Shown piece by piece: positions 1 to 10,358 of a DNA stretch of 64,000 nt. The notes beneath the pieces were generated by a model. It worked only from the letters and a program-made list of their open reading frames with translations, had not been told where the DNA came from and made no database searches. Source of the DNA: Meconema thalassinum (lineage: Eukaryota > Arthropoda > Insecta > Orthoptera > Tettigoniidae); contig OX336395.1 in the NCBI GenBank assembly GCA_946902985.2, positions 289,225,065 through 289,289,064 on the forward strand, written 5' to 3'. Numbering within the stretch: position 1 is the first letter of the stretch; the number at the start of each line of letters is the position of its first letter. The translations under genes were made by a program, and so were the position numbers.

Positions 1-1424
1 AACAGGTTGGCTTGAAAGATTTGTCTTTATGTGTTCCACAGCAGGTGAGGGATTAACGTATATACCAAAGCACATAGGAACAGGACTCTGGTATGGCACT
101 GTATAACTTGCCTCAGGTTTAGGTAGACATGTTTGATAGGGTAAGAGTATACTTTCAAAATCTACATGGATGACATAAGGTATTCTCAGCATTTTTTGAA
201 CATTTAAGAATTTGACAATGGGGCTTTTAATAGGCATTTCAACCCTAGCAATGTCATGCTGGACACACAAAGCTCTATGTTCTTTCAATTTTTCCATTCC
301 TTGTTGTCCATATCGATTATCAAAGTGTGTAAAACACCGTTTACACGTATATATCTTATGCTCATAGCGAGTAATCTGATGTCTTACTAGTTTATCAAAA
401 TATTTGATAAAGACGTAGTGGTTCTGGCCGGATGATGAACTTAGCAGAAGGAGGTCGCGATGGTCTTGCAGCTCTTGATCCACAACCTTCAGAGGGAACA
501 ATTTGTTGTCTTGTTCCAATCCAAATACATTAATGGATATATCGTTGGCTTTTTCAAATTTGTGAATGTCAGCTGGTAATGTAGGAAATGATATTACAGA
601 AAAATCATACTTGTTTTCCAGGTCCTTGTATTTACTAATGCGTTGAGCATCCTTTTTAACCAGTTTAGCTAAAATGGAATACATAAAAACACTTTTCATC
701 ATTCAAATTTTCAGGATTAATGCAGGCTTCTCTTGCTTTTATAGCTGCTGGTAATGGAATATATGTGCTGCCACGCAAGGGATTGTACTTATTTATTTTC
801 AATCGTACTCCGTCCACTGCTAACAAAGCCCAATTACTGCCTTTTAGCTCAGATTCTTCCATTTCCATAGTTAACTTTGTAAATTGTGTTTCCAAGAAAC
901 TACTCAAGTCTGTTTCCAAAAATAGGGCCTGATTTCGTGTTTTAAAAGCACGATCTGTAATTTCATTGGTAGATGTAAGAATGAATCTACTTTCAGCCAC
1001 AAGATTAACATTTATTGACTTGTGCATTGCTAGTTCTTTCTGCATAGCTTGTATTATTTGCTGTTTGGACCCTTTAAGGTATGAATTTAAATCTTTGCAC
1101 GTATCGCAACGAATGAAATAGGATTTAAGTCGACCTTGAAAAGATGTCTCATATTGAATAAGTCCATTTTTATCAGGGACCAATGACAGTAGGTAATGTT
1201 TTGTAGGCTCAGATTTTTGTCTTTTAGCTGCCGACACAACATTCTTCATGACAACGTCCATTGTAGGCATTGTTGGATTTATTGCCACACGTTTTACACT
1301 CATGAAATTCCCCACACGAAACTTCATGACGCTTCCTATGATAGTCCCGCAGAAAAGTTTTTCCACACTCTTTGCACATATAGCTAGGAATGGGTTCTTC
1401 CATTACGAATGTTGATTTCTGCAA
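1..1424 (-). pseudogene. Left-arm copy of family B DNA polymerase N-terminal half, frameshifted
   Basis: This is the mirror copy of the PolB start at 4929. On the minus strand the Cys2-type zinc-finger start lies at 1224-1424. A frameshift moves the reading to the frame of 665-1366, and an extra T near 690 shifts it again. From about 690 down to position 1 the minus strand is open for some 230 codons to the window edge. This part is intact exactly where the right copy is broken: it lacks the right copy's 7-base deletion (near 5934) and its one-base changes near 5785 and 6140. It includes a CKRC pair and the start of the 3'-5' exonuclease region, although the right copy's ADFES motif reads VDFES here. 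The gene must continue to the left of the window. Confidence 0.85.
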
Positions 1425-1429
1425 ACAGC

Positions 1430-1930
1430 TGCTTACTGCGTATCACAGGGCTAGAGGTTGGTCGGTGAGACGGTCTTTCACGATGTGAACACCATGAGAG
1501 GTAGTAGTCAACTGGTGATATTATTGTTAAGGGTCCTCTAATATACCCCTAGTCTAGACCAACAGCTCTTTACAGCGTATGACAAGGCTGTAGACTGGAC
1601 AGTGAGACGGTCTTTCACGATGTGAACACTGTAACAAGTAGTAGTCAACTGATTATATACTTGCTAAGGGTTCTCTAATATACAATAGTTGAGACCAACA
1701 GCTACTTACTGTGTAGTACAAGGCTGTACAATAGTTGTTTTGACTATCTTTCACGATGTGGTCACTGTGAGTGGTGGTAGTCAACTGATGATATTCTTGC
1801 TAAAGGTCCCCTAATATACCCCTAGTTAAGGGTAACAGCTGCTCACTGCGTATGACAAAGCTAAAGACTGGTTGTTTTAACGGTCTTTCACAATGTAAAC
1901 ACTGCGACAGGTAGTAGTCAACTGAAAATA
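1430..1930. repeat. Tandem ~140-bp repeats upstream of the left PolB copy
   Basis: About four imperfect units, recognisable by the recurring GTCAACTGATGATATTCTTG and GGTCTTTCACGATGTGAACA phrases. They mirror the array at 4380-4915 and end next to the left PolB start. They are non-coding and may be a repeated promoter or origin-proximal region; this role is inference from position only. Confidence 0.8.
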
Positions 1931-2179
1931 TTCTTACACCATACTCAAGGTTATCAGGTACTTACTGCATATCAAAAGGCTGTACGCTCATGTGTTAGAC
2001 AGTCTTTGTTTGCTGAAGTAAAGGCCCTCTATATTGCCTACACAAGGCTATGCATGTTAGTTCTAAACACTTAGTGGTTAATTGTATAATAAATTTAAAT
2101 ACACAGCATATACGAGCACGTTTTCACTCGGTAAAACTTTACCAAATAGTCAAATGCGACACGCAAAGTATGTTGCCGC

Positions 2180-2360
2180 TATCTAGCGGTGACTATGAGA
2201 ACTACTTGAACGACCAACATGCTACCTAGCGCTCCATTTCTACACTCGCTCACTGAACGACCAGCATGCTATCTAGCGGTCGATATCAATACTCACTCAA
2301 CTACCAGCCTGCTACCTATCGGCCGATATAACAACTCACTCAACTACCAGCATGCTACAT
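2180..2360. repeat. Tandem ~45-bp repeats, left arm
   Basis: Four imperfect units built on the phrase CAACTACCAGCATGCTACCT and variants. They are mirrored at 3965-4150. The short open frame 2219-2572 reads through these repeats and is not considered a gene. Confidence 0.75.
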
Positions 2361-2799
2361 GGCTTTTTTCGTCAGTTTTTGTTGGCTTTTTTGTTGGCTT
2401 TTTTGGCTTTTGTTGGCTTTTGTTGGCTTTTGAATTAGCTCTTTCATATTTGCTCTTGCTTGTGGGGGCTTATTTGGTCTTGGAAAGTATGTCAGTCCTT
2501 TTTTATGGCTGCATAATGCTTACAGCCATGTTTGTAAGCAACAACAACAACAACACACAAAATTTAAAATAAAAATAAAAGTACTCTAAGATTTATCAAT
2601 AACTCTCAACTCTTACACTTACCTCTATCCCATGCCTAATCAAAAAATATTGTATTTTTCAAATTTTTCAAAAAAGATTTGAAAAGTAGGCTATATCATT
2701 GAACAAAAAATCCTAAAAAGACATATGTTAACTCCAACCTCTATACCACTTTTAGTCCAAAAATAGTGTACTTCAAATTTTCCAAAACATATTTCCAAA

Positions 2800-3426
2800 A
2801 TGGGGTATATTTCCAAAATTAAAAAGTTTACAAAAATGTTTGTTTGACATAAATGAATGGCCTTTGCCCCCTCTACCGCCGTACCAAGTCTCAGGTCTCT
2901 AGGACAACAAAAATAAAAATTCAAAATGGGCTTATATTTCCAAAATTAGGAATTTTACACAAACGTTTGTCTGACGTAAATCAATGGTCTTTACCCCCTC
3001 TATCCCCATACCATGTCTCAGGTCTCTAGGTCAACAAAATTAGAATTTTGAAAATGGGCTATATTTCCGAAATTAGGAATTCTACAAAAAAGTTTGTCTG
3101 ACGTAAATCAATGGTCTTTACCGCCTCTAAGCCCATACTAAGTTTCAGATCTCTAGGACAAAACAAAATTAATTTTTAAAATGAGTTATATTTCCAAAAT
3201 TAGGAATTCTACAAAAAAGTTTGTTTCACATAAATCAATGGTCATTACCTCTTTTAGCACCTTACCAAATTTCAAGTTTCTAGGACAAAAGAAAATTATT
3301 TTTGAAAAATGGTCTCTATTTTGGAAACTAGGAATTCTACAAAAAAGTTTGTTGAACATAAATTAAAGGTCTCTGTCCCCTCTACCAGTAAACCAAGTTC
3401 CAGGTCTGTATGACAAAAGTCAGTTT
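2800..3426. repeat. Central ~126-bp tandem repeat array forming the palindrome loop
   Basis: Five imperfect units with the phrases CCAAAATTAGGAATTCTAC, CATAAATCAATGGTC and CAGGTCTCTAGGACAA recurring at about 126-bp spacing (near 2814, 2939, 3067, 3193 and 3321). The first unit pairs with inverted sequence at 3430-3550, so the remaining four form the unpaired centre of the inverted repeat. No coding capacity is credible here. Confidence 0.85.
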
Positions 3427-3964
3427 TTTATTTTTGTTGTCCTAGAGACCTGGGACTTGGTACGGCGGTAGAGGGGGCAAAGGCCATTCATTTATGTCAA
3501 ACAAACATTTTTGTAAACTTTTTAATTTTGGAAATATGCCCCGTTTTGGAAGATTTGAAAAGTACGCTATTTTTGGACTGAGGGTGGTATAGAGGTAGGT
3601 GTTGGAGTTAACATGTCTTTTTAGGATTTTTTGTTCAATGATATACCTACTTTTTTGAAAATTTGAAAAATAAACTTTTTTTTTTGATTAGGCATGGGAT
3701 AGAGGTAAGTGTAAGAATTGAGAGTCATTGATAAACCTTAGAGTACTTTGGATTTTTTTGGATTGTGTGTGTTGTTGTTGTTGTTGCTGCTTACAAACAT
3801 GGCTGTAAGCATTATGCAGCCATAAAAAAGACTGATATACTTTCCAAGATCAAATAAGACCCCACAAGCAAGAGCAAATATGAAAGAGCTAATTCAAAAG
3901 CCAACAAAAAAGCCAACAAAAGCCAAAAAAAGCAAAAAAAAGCCAAAAAAAATTAAGAAAAAAG

Positions 3965-4150
3965 CCATGTAGCATGCTGGTAGTTGAGTGAGTTGTTATA
4001 TTGACCGATAGGTAGCAGGCTGGTAGTTGAGTGAGTATTGATATCGACCGCTAGATAGCATGCTGGTCGTTCAGTGAGCGAGTGTTGAAATGGAGTGCTA
4101 GGTAGCATGTTGGTCTTTCAAGTAGTACTCATAGTCACCGCTAGATAGCG
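3965..4150. repeat. Tandem ~45-bp repeats, right arm
   Basis: Four imperfect units with the phrases GTAGCATGCTGGTAGTTGAG and GACCGCTAGATAGC. They are the mirror image of 2180-2360. Confidence 0.75.
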
Positions 4151-4379
4151 GCAACATACTTTGCGTGGCGCATTTGACCATTTGGTAAAGTTTTACCGAG
4201 TGAAAACGTGCTCGTATATGCTGTGTATTTAAATTTATTATACAATTAACCACTAAGTGTTTAGAACTAACATGTATAGCCTTGTGTAGGTAATATAGAG
4301 GGCCTTTACTTCAGCAAACAAAGACTGTCTAACACATGAGTGTACAGCCTTTTGATATGCAGTAAGTACCTGATAACCT

Positions 4380-4915
4380 TGAGTATGGTGTAAGAATATT
4401 TTCAGTTGACTGCTACCTGTCGCAGTGTTAACATTGTGAAAGACCGTTGAAATAACCAGTCTTTAGCTTTGTCATAAGCAGTGAGCAGCTGTTACCCTAA
4501 ACTAGGGGTATATTAGAGGACCCTTAGCAATAATATCTTCAGTTGACTACCACCACCCACAGTGACCACATCGTGAAAGATTGTCAAAACAACTATTGTA
4601 CAGCCTTGTACTACACAGCAAGTAGCTGTTGGTCTTGACTATTGTATATTAGAGAACCCTTAGCAAGTATATAATCAGTTGACTACTACTTGTTACAGTG
4701 TTCACATCGTGAAAGACCGTCTCACTGTCCAGTCTACAGCCTTGTCATACGCTGTAAAGAGCTGTTGGTCTAGACTAGGGGTAACTTATATTAGAGGACC
4801 CTTAACAATAATATCACCAGTTGACTACTACCTCTCATCGTGTTCACATCGTGAAAGACTGTCTCACCGACCAACCTCTAGCCCTGCGATACGCATTAAG
4901 CAGCTGTTTGCAGAA
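4380..4915. repeat. Tandem ~140-bp repeats directly upstream of PolB
   Basis: Four imperfect units beginning CAGTTGACTACTACC near 4390, 4537, 4677 and 4818. Each contains CACATCGTGAAAGAC and ends near GAGCAGCTGTT. The last unit runs straight into the PolB start at 4929. The phased placement suggests a promoter, enhancer or replication role, but nothing in the sequence proves it. Confidence 0.8.
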
Positions 4916-4928
4916 ATCAACATTCATA

Positions 4929-7900
4929 ATGGAAGAACCCATTCCTAGCTATATGTGCAAAGAGTGTGGAAAAACTTTTCTTCAGGACTATCACAGGAAG
5001 CGTCATGAAGTTTCGTGTGGGGAATTTCATGAGTGTAAAACGTGTGGCAATAAATTCAACAATGCCTACAATGGACGTCGTCATGAAGAATGTTGTAATG
5101 TTGTGTCGGCAGCTAAAAGACAAAAATCTGAGCCTACAAAACATTACCTACTGTCATTGGTCACTGACAAAAATGGACTTATTGAATATGAAACATCTTT
5201 TCAAGGTCGACTTAAATCCTATTTCATTCGTTGCGATACGTGCAAAGATTTAAATTCATACCTTAAAGAGTCCAAACAGCAAATAATACAAGCTATGCGG
5301 AAAGAACTAGCAATGCACAAGTCGATAAATGTTAATCTTGTGGCTGAATGTAGATTCATCCATACATCTACCAATGAAATTACAGATCGTGCTTTTAAAA
5401 CACGAAATCAGGCCCTATTTTTGGAAACAGACTTGAGTAGTTTCTTGGAAACACAATTTACAAAGTTAACTACGGAAATGGAAGAATCTGAGCTAAAAGG
5501 CAGTAATTGGGCTTTGTTAGCAGTGGACGGAGTACGATTGAAAATAAATAAGTACAATCACTTGCGTGGCAGCACATATATTCCATTACCAGCAGCTATA
5601 AAAGCAAGAAAAGCCTGCATTCATCCTGAAAATTTGAATGATGAAAAGTGTTTTATGTATGCCATTTTAGCAAAACTGGTTAAAAAGGATGCTCAACGCA
5701 TTAGTAAATACAAGGACCTGGAAAACAAGTATGATTTTTCTGTAATATCATTTCCTACATTACTAGCTGACATTCACAAATTTGAAAAGCTAACGATATA
5801 TCCATTAATGTATTTGGATTGGAACAAGACAACAAACTGTTCCCTCTGAAGGTTGTGGATCAAGAGCTGCAAGACCATCGCGACCTCCTTCTGCTAAGTT
5901 CATCATCCGGCCAGAACCACTACGTCTTTATTTTGATAAACTAGTAAGACATCAGATTACCCGGTATGAACATAAGCTATATACGTGGAAACGGTGTTTT
6001 ACACACTTTGATAATCGATATGGACAACAAGGAATGGAAAAATTGAAAGAACATAGAGCTTTGTGTGTCCAGCATGATATTGCTAGTGTTGGAATGCCTA
6101 TTAAAAGCCCCATTGTCAAATTCTTAAATGTTCAAAAAAATGCTGAGAATACCTTACGTTATCTATGCAGATTTTGAAAGTACACTCTTACCCTATCAAA
6201 CATGTCTACCTAATCCTGAGGCAAGTTATACAGTGCCATACCAGAGTCATGTTCCTATGAGCTGTGGTATATACGTTAAACCCTCACCTGCTGTGGAACA
6301 CATAAAGACAAATCATTCAAGCCAACCTGTTATTTATCGTGGATCTGACGCTGCAGAAACGTTTATGGACTGTTTGATCTCAATAGCTAATGAAATTGAT
6401 CGCCTTTACAGCTTAAATGTCCGAAAGGCCTTAACTCAGGCTCAAGAAGCAGAGTTCCAATGTTCTGCAACCTGTTATTTGTGTCAAAAACCATTTACCC
6501 AACAGGACTGGAAAGTTCGAGACCACTGCCATATTACAGGGGAATACCGTGGAAGTGCTCACAATAACTGTAATTTGAGGTGTAAAACACGTATGCCCGT
6601 TCCTGTGTTTCTACATAATATGAGTGGCTACGACGCAAATTTCATTGTAAAGCAATTGGGGTGTACTATTGAGAGAGTGGATGTTATCGCTAACTCCAAA
6701 GAAAAGTACATTTCCTTTACCAAATATGTAGGAAATGTTAAGCTTAGATTTGTGGATACGTTTCGGTTAATGCCGAGTAGTTTGGAAAACTTAGTTTCCA
6801 ACTTAACATCATACCCTGAAACAGACAAGTACTTTGGAAAAGAAAATGCAATGCTCATGACTCGCAAAGGGGTATTTTGTTATGACTACATTGACTCATG
6901 GGAAAAGTTAAGTGAAACGTGTTTACCTCCAAAAGAGGCATTCTTTAACAAATTAAGTCAAGAAAATGTTAGTCAAGGAGACTATGAACACGCCAAAAAT
7001 GTCTGGAAACAGTTCAACATTAAAACTCTAGGGGAATATAGTGACCTCTACCTAACTTCAGATGTACTCCTTCTTGCAGACAGCTTTGAAACGTTTAGAA
7101 ACAAAACACTAGAAACACACCGAGTGGATGCTGCACACTTTTTTACTTCGCCTGGTTTAAGTTTCGAGGCAATGCTCCTTTACACAGGAATTGAACTAGA
7201 ATTGCTACAGGATTACGATCAGATTCTTTTAATCGAGTCTGGAATACGTGGAGGCACATGCCAGGTGTCTCATCGGTATGCTGAAGCTAACAATAAATAC
7301 ATGGAAACCTATGATTCTGAGAAACCATCACAGTTTATTACCTACGATTATGCCAACAACCAAAACGGGTGGGCTATGTGTCACTCTCTTCCTTATGGTG
7401 GATTTCAGTGGGTTTCTCCAGATACTGTTGATCTAGAAAAGCTAAAGGAAGACGATCCTGTGGGATACATTCTAGACGTTGATGTAGATTTCCCATCTGA
7501 CCTTCATAATCTACAAACGATTTACCTTTCCTACCAGAGTGTACACAACCTAAGGATTCGTCTCTGAAAAAAATAATTCCTCATCTTGGAAATCGAAGGC
7601 GATATATTGTTCACTGCATGGCATTAAAACAGGCTTTAGATCATTTAATAAAATTGATAAAAATCCATCGTGTGTTAAAGTTTAAGCCAAGACCTTGGTT
7701 AAAGGCATACGTTGATTTTAATAACAACCTTCGAAAACGAGCCAAAAATGATTTTGAGAAAAATTTGTACAAATTATTCAACAACGCCATTTTTGGAAAA
7801 ACAATGGAAAATATCCGTAAAAGAATAGACATACGTCTTGTGACTGACAGCAAAAAGGCAGAAAAGCTAATAGCAAAGCCGACATTTATTGACAGAACAA

Positions 7901-8551
7901 TTTATGGTCCTAACCTAGCTGCTTTCCACATGGCTAAACGTAACATTGTTTTCAATAAGCCTATATATTGGAATGTGTATACTGGATAGTTCTAAAACTC
8001 TCATGTATTCCCACCACTATGATGTCCTGCTACCCTATTATGGCATGGACAATCTTAAACTCATGTATATGGATACTGACTAGTTCATTTATTTGGTTAA
8101 CACCCCAGATGCATATCAAGACAAGTTGGATCTCCTAGAACACCTGGACACATCAGATTATCCTACTAATCACATATGTTACTCTACATCAAACAAGAAT
8201 ACGTTGGGGAAATTTAAAGACGATGCTTGTGGACAAATTATAAAAGCATTTGTTGGACATAGAGCTAAAATGTATGCTTTAGACATAAATGGTAAAGAAA
8301 TCAAAAAGATTAAAGGTATTAGCATAGGTGTTGTCAAAAATTGTATAAGCTTTCAAGATTATAAGGATTGTGTCATGAAAAACAATGTAAAAAGAATACC
8401 CATGAACATTATCGCTTCTAAACAACATGACATATCATCTATAAGACTAAACAAAATTGCTTTGAGTCCTGGTGATGATAAAAGAGTGATTGATGCTAAT
8501 GGTATAGGTACACATGCCTATGGTCATTACTCAATCATTGACCATGCTTAA
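4929..8551 (+). pseudogene. Protein-primed family B DNA polymerase (Polinton/adintovirus type), broken
   Basis: The chosen start, ATG 4929, follows the repeat array and precedes two short Cys/His finger-like motifs (CKECGKTF, CKTCGNKF). The open segments are 4929-5849, 6128-7567, about 7570-7989 and 8093-8551. The exonuclease region shows ADFES (about 6167) and NMSGYDANF (about 6617). Between them lies a Cys-x2-Cys ... DHCH ... NNCN unit (about 6470-6580) resembling a His-Me endonuclease VII-type insertion. Polymerase signatures are ESGIRGG (about 7236), DYANN (7346-7360), KLFNNAIFGKTMEN (7771-7812) and DTD (8072-8080). Breaks are a one-base loss near 5785, a 7-base deletion near 5934, an extra A near 6140, frame changes near 7525 and 7970, and TAG at 8081-8083 right after DTD. 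In motif A, Tyr occupies the place where the family normally has the metal-binding Asp. The copy cannot encode an active enzyme. Confidence 0.9.
6460..6600 (+). other. Endonuclease VII-like (His-Me finger) insertion within PolB
   Basis: A CYLCQKPF zinc-ribbon half is followed by VRDHCHITGEYRG and HNNCNL. This gives the Cys-x2-Cys / Asp-His-x-His / Asn-x2-Cys pattern known for recombination endonuclease VII-type domains. Such insertions occur in arthropod PolB genes of viral origin. The pattern is read directly; the nuclease role is inferred from the motif. Confidence 0.7.
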
Positions 8552-8870
8552 AGAGTTAAGTTTTGAATATCAAAATCCTCTGCATGCATCTAGCAAATAC
8601 ATAAAACAAAGCAATTTAAAAAATTAAAACAATAGCACTACAAAAATAGAAAAACACAAAAAGAAAAATTATATTCATACTCAAAAATAAATAAAAATAG
8701 AAAACAAAATAAAAACAACTGTACAATGTATAACAAAAAAGAATATAAAAATGTATTATGTGTAAATAGTGTACATGTATTTAAAATAAAAAATATTGTA
8801 TATACACTGCTTGTACATTTTTAATTACTACCCACCTCTCTCCTCTCCTAATGCCAAATAAACATGTATA
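8552..8870. other. AT-rich spacer after PolB
   Basis: A-rich low-complexity sequence with many AAAATA runs. No gene is visible on either strand. A polyadenylation signal for PolB could lie anywhere here because AATAAA occurs several times. Confidence 0.6.
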
Positions 8871-9205
8871 ACACAAATTGGAAAATCCATGTTTCCATAT
8901 TGATAAAATAGAAAAAACTTTAAACTGACATATTAAAAACTGTAAATGGGAAATTGTGTAATTGATAAATGTGTAAACAACAAAATGCAAAATCCATGTT
9001 TCCATATTATAAAATTGAAAAACATAAAACTGACTTAAAAAACTGAAAATGGAAAATTGGAAAATTGACAAATGTGTAAACAATAAAATGCAAATTCCAT
9101 GTTTCCATATTATGAAATTGTAATACTTAAACCTGACATTAAAAAAAAACTGAAAATGGGAAATTGGAAAATTGACAAATGCTTAAACAACAAAATGAAA
9201 AAAGT
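8870..9205. repeat. Three ~113-bp tandem AT-rich repeats
   Basis: Three units share CAAAATCCATGTTTCCATAT, then AAACTGACATTAAAA and GGAAATTGGAAAATTGACAA. The minus-strand open frame at 8781-9083 is only a read-through of this array. Confidence 0.8.
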
Positions 9206-9374
9206 ATAACCGGTTGGGGTAGTGATATGTTGTACAGTAGCCTATAAGACTAGCATAAGGATAGTTGCATGTGCTCTTATAAACTTTGTGTATGTGCATT
9301 AGCCTTTGGATTAGCTTAAGTTAGGTTTGGTAAAGTTAGGTTTAGTGAGGTTAGGTATGTGACCTTGTAGTTTA

Positions 9375-9560
9375 CTCTTTTCGGAAAATGTAAAATCTAC
9401 AATCAAAAAATCTTAAATTTAAAATGTAAAATCTAAAAAAACTAAAATCTAAAATACAAAAAAATCAAAAATGTAAAATGTAAAATCTAAAAAATATAAA
9501 ATGACAAAATAAAAAATCTAAAATGTTAAAATGTAAAATCTAAAATCTTTAAATGAGGTT
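9375..9560. repeat. Low-complexity AAAATCTAAAATGT minisatellite
   Basis: Short irregular repeats of AAAATCTAAAATGTAAAATC. No gene. Confidence 0.75.
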
Positions 9561-9905
9561 TCTGTGGGTTAAGTTAGGTTAGGTTATAACTAAGTTTATT
9601 ATTTGTGCTCTCACATTTGCTCTTACTTTTTTGCTCACACTTTTTGCTCTCATTTTTTTTTTTGCTCGCACTTTTCAGTTAGGTTAAGTTAGGTTAAGTT
9701 AGGTTAGGTTATAACTTAGTTTATTTTGTGTGCTCTCACATTTGCTCTCATATTTGCTCTGATTTTGAAGTTAGGTTAGGTTAGGTTATAACTAAGTTTA
9801 TTATTTGTGCTGTCACATTTGCTCTCATATTTGCTCTCACTTTCAAGTTAGGTTAGGTTAGGCTAGGTTAGGTGAGGTTAAATGAAGTTGGGTTAGGCTG
9901 AATGG
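9560..9905. repeat. Tandem repeat with TTAGG-type telomere-like motifs
   Basis: About three imperfect ~100-120-bp units combine GTTAGGTTAGGTTATAACTA with TTTGTGCTCTCACATTTGCT. The TTAGGTTAGG core equals the common insect telomere unit, but it is short, interrupted and internal, so this is an interstitial repeat and not a chromosome end. Confidence 0.75.
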
Positions 9906-9944
9906 CAGAGGTATGAATTAAAACCCGCCTTTTCTCACTTTTGC

Positions 9945-10072
9945 CTTACAACACTGAGTGTACCCCGTTCCACTCGTGAGACCAGAAATTAAATTTCTTG
10001 GCAGAGCCAGGAATCGAACCCGGGCCTTCGCAGTAACAGCCAAGAATGCTAGCCACTACACCAAGGGGTGGA
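9945..10072 (-). mobile_element. tRNA-derived SINE
   Basis: Read on the minus strand, the head starts TGGTGTAGTGGCTAGCATTC (A-box-like) and continues to GGGTTCGATTCCTGGC (B box), followed by a unique body. The spacing of the two boxes matches an RNA polymerase III internal promoter. A functional tRNA is unlikely because no closing acceptor stem is seen. Confidence 0.75.
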
Positions 10073-10194
10073 TAATATAAGGCTGGTCTTGATTGTACAT
10101 GATCAATCAATAATTACCTAATAATAATAATAACAATAAATATTCTATTTAGCAACTACACGGCCAACCTCTCCCTGTGACGTCATCCACGGTC

Positions 10195-10320
10195 TCGGGG
10201 CGTGGTGGCCATATTGCCCATTAGCCCCTGCGCCATCTCCGAATGACCCCTCCATAAGAATAACATAAGGCTGGTTTCACGCGGCGGCCATCTTGCCCAT
10301 TAGCCCCTGCGCCAGAACCG
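10195..10320. repeat. Two-copy ~77-bp repeat ahead of the fibre-like gene
   Basis: The phrase TTGCCCATTAGCCCCTGCGC occurs twice, at about 10213 and 10292, each preceded by a GGCGGCCAT/GGTGGCCAT sequence and linked by AATAACATAAGGCTGGT. It lies just upstream of the fibre-like gene start; no function is evident. Confidence 0.65.
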
Positions 10321-10358
10321 CTCATTTATTCCTACTGCCATTATAGGCTCGTTGCATA

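Larger units (their letters stand above)
1..6331. repeat. Giant inverted repeat (palindrome) containing PolB 5' halves
   Basis: The left arm (1-2925) is the reverse complement of the right arm (3427-6331); paired coordinates sum to roughly 6332-6344. For example, the first 50 bases of the window reappear inverted at about 6283-6331, and the CAACAACAACAAC tract near 2540 pairs with GTTGTTGTTGTTG near 3771. The arms differ by scattered substitutions and small indels; I counted about 10 differences in roughly 185 encoded residues. They are therefore diverged copies and not a perfect fold-back. The roughly 500-bp loop consists of tandem repeats. The left arm is cut by the window edge, so the full arm length is unknown. 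It could be two element copies joined head-to-head by their termini, or one element with extremely long terminal repeats. Confidence 0.93.

Noticed and set aside
2219..2572. 117-residue hydrophobic frame
   Set aside because: It arises from the 45-bp repeats and a TTTTGTTGGCTTT low-complexity tract.
1..6331. Palindrome as a simple fold-back sequencing artefact
   Set aside because: The arms differ by many substitutions, a 7-bp deletion and several indels, so one is not a mechanical copy of the other. Only read data can exclude it fully.
9560..9905. True telomere
   Set aside because: TTAGG runs are short and interrupted by other sequence, and genes and transposons follow on both sides.
9945..10072. 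Functional tRNA gene
   Set aside because: A and B boxes are present but no proper cloverleaf with a closing acceptor stem could be drawn, and the sequence continues into a SINE body.
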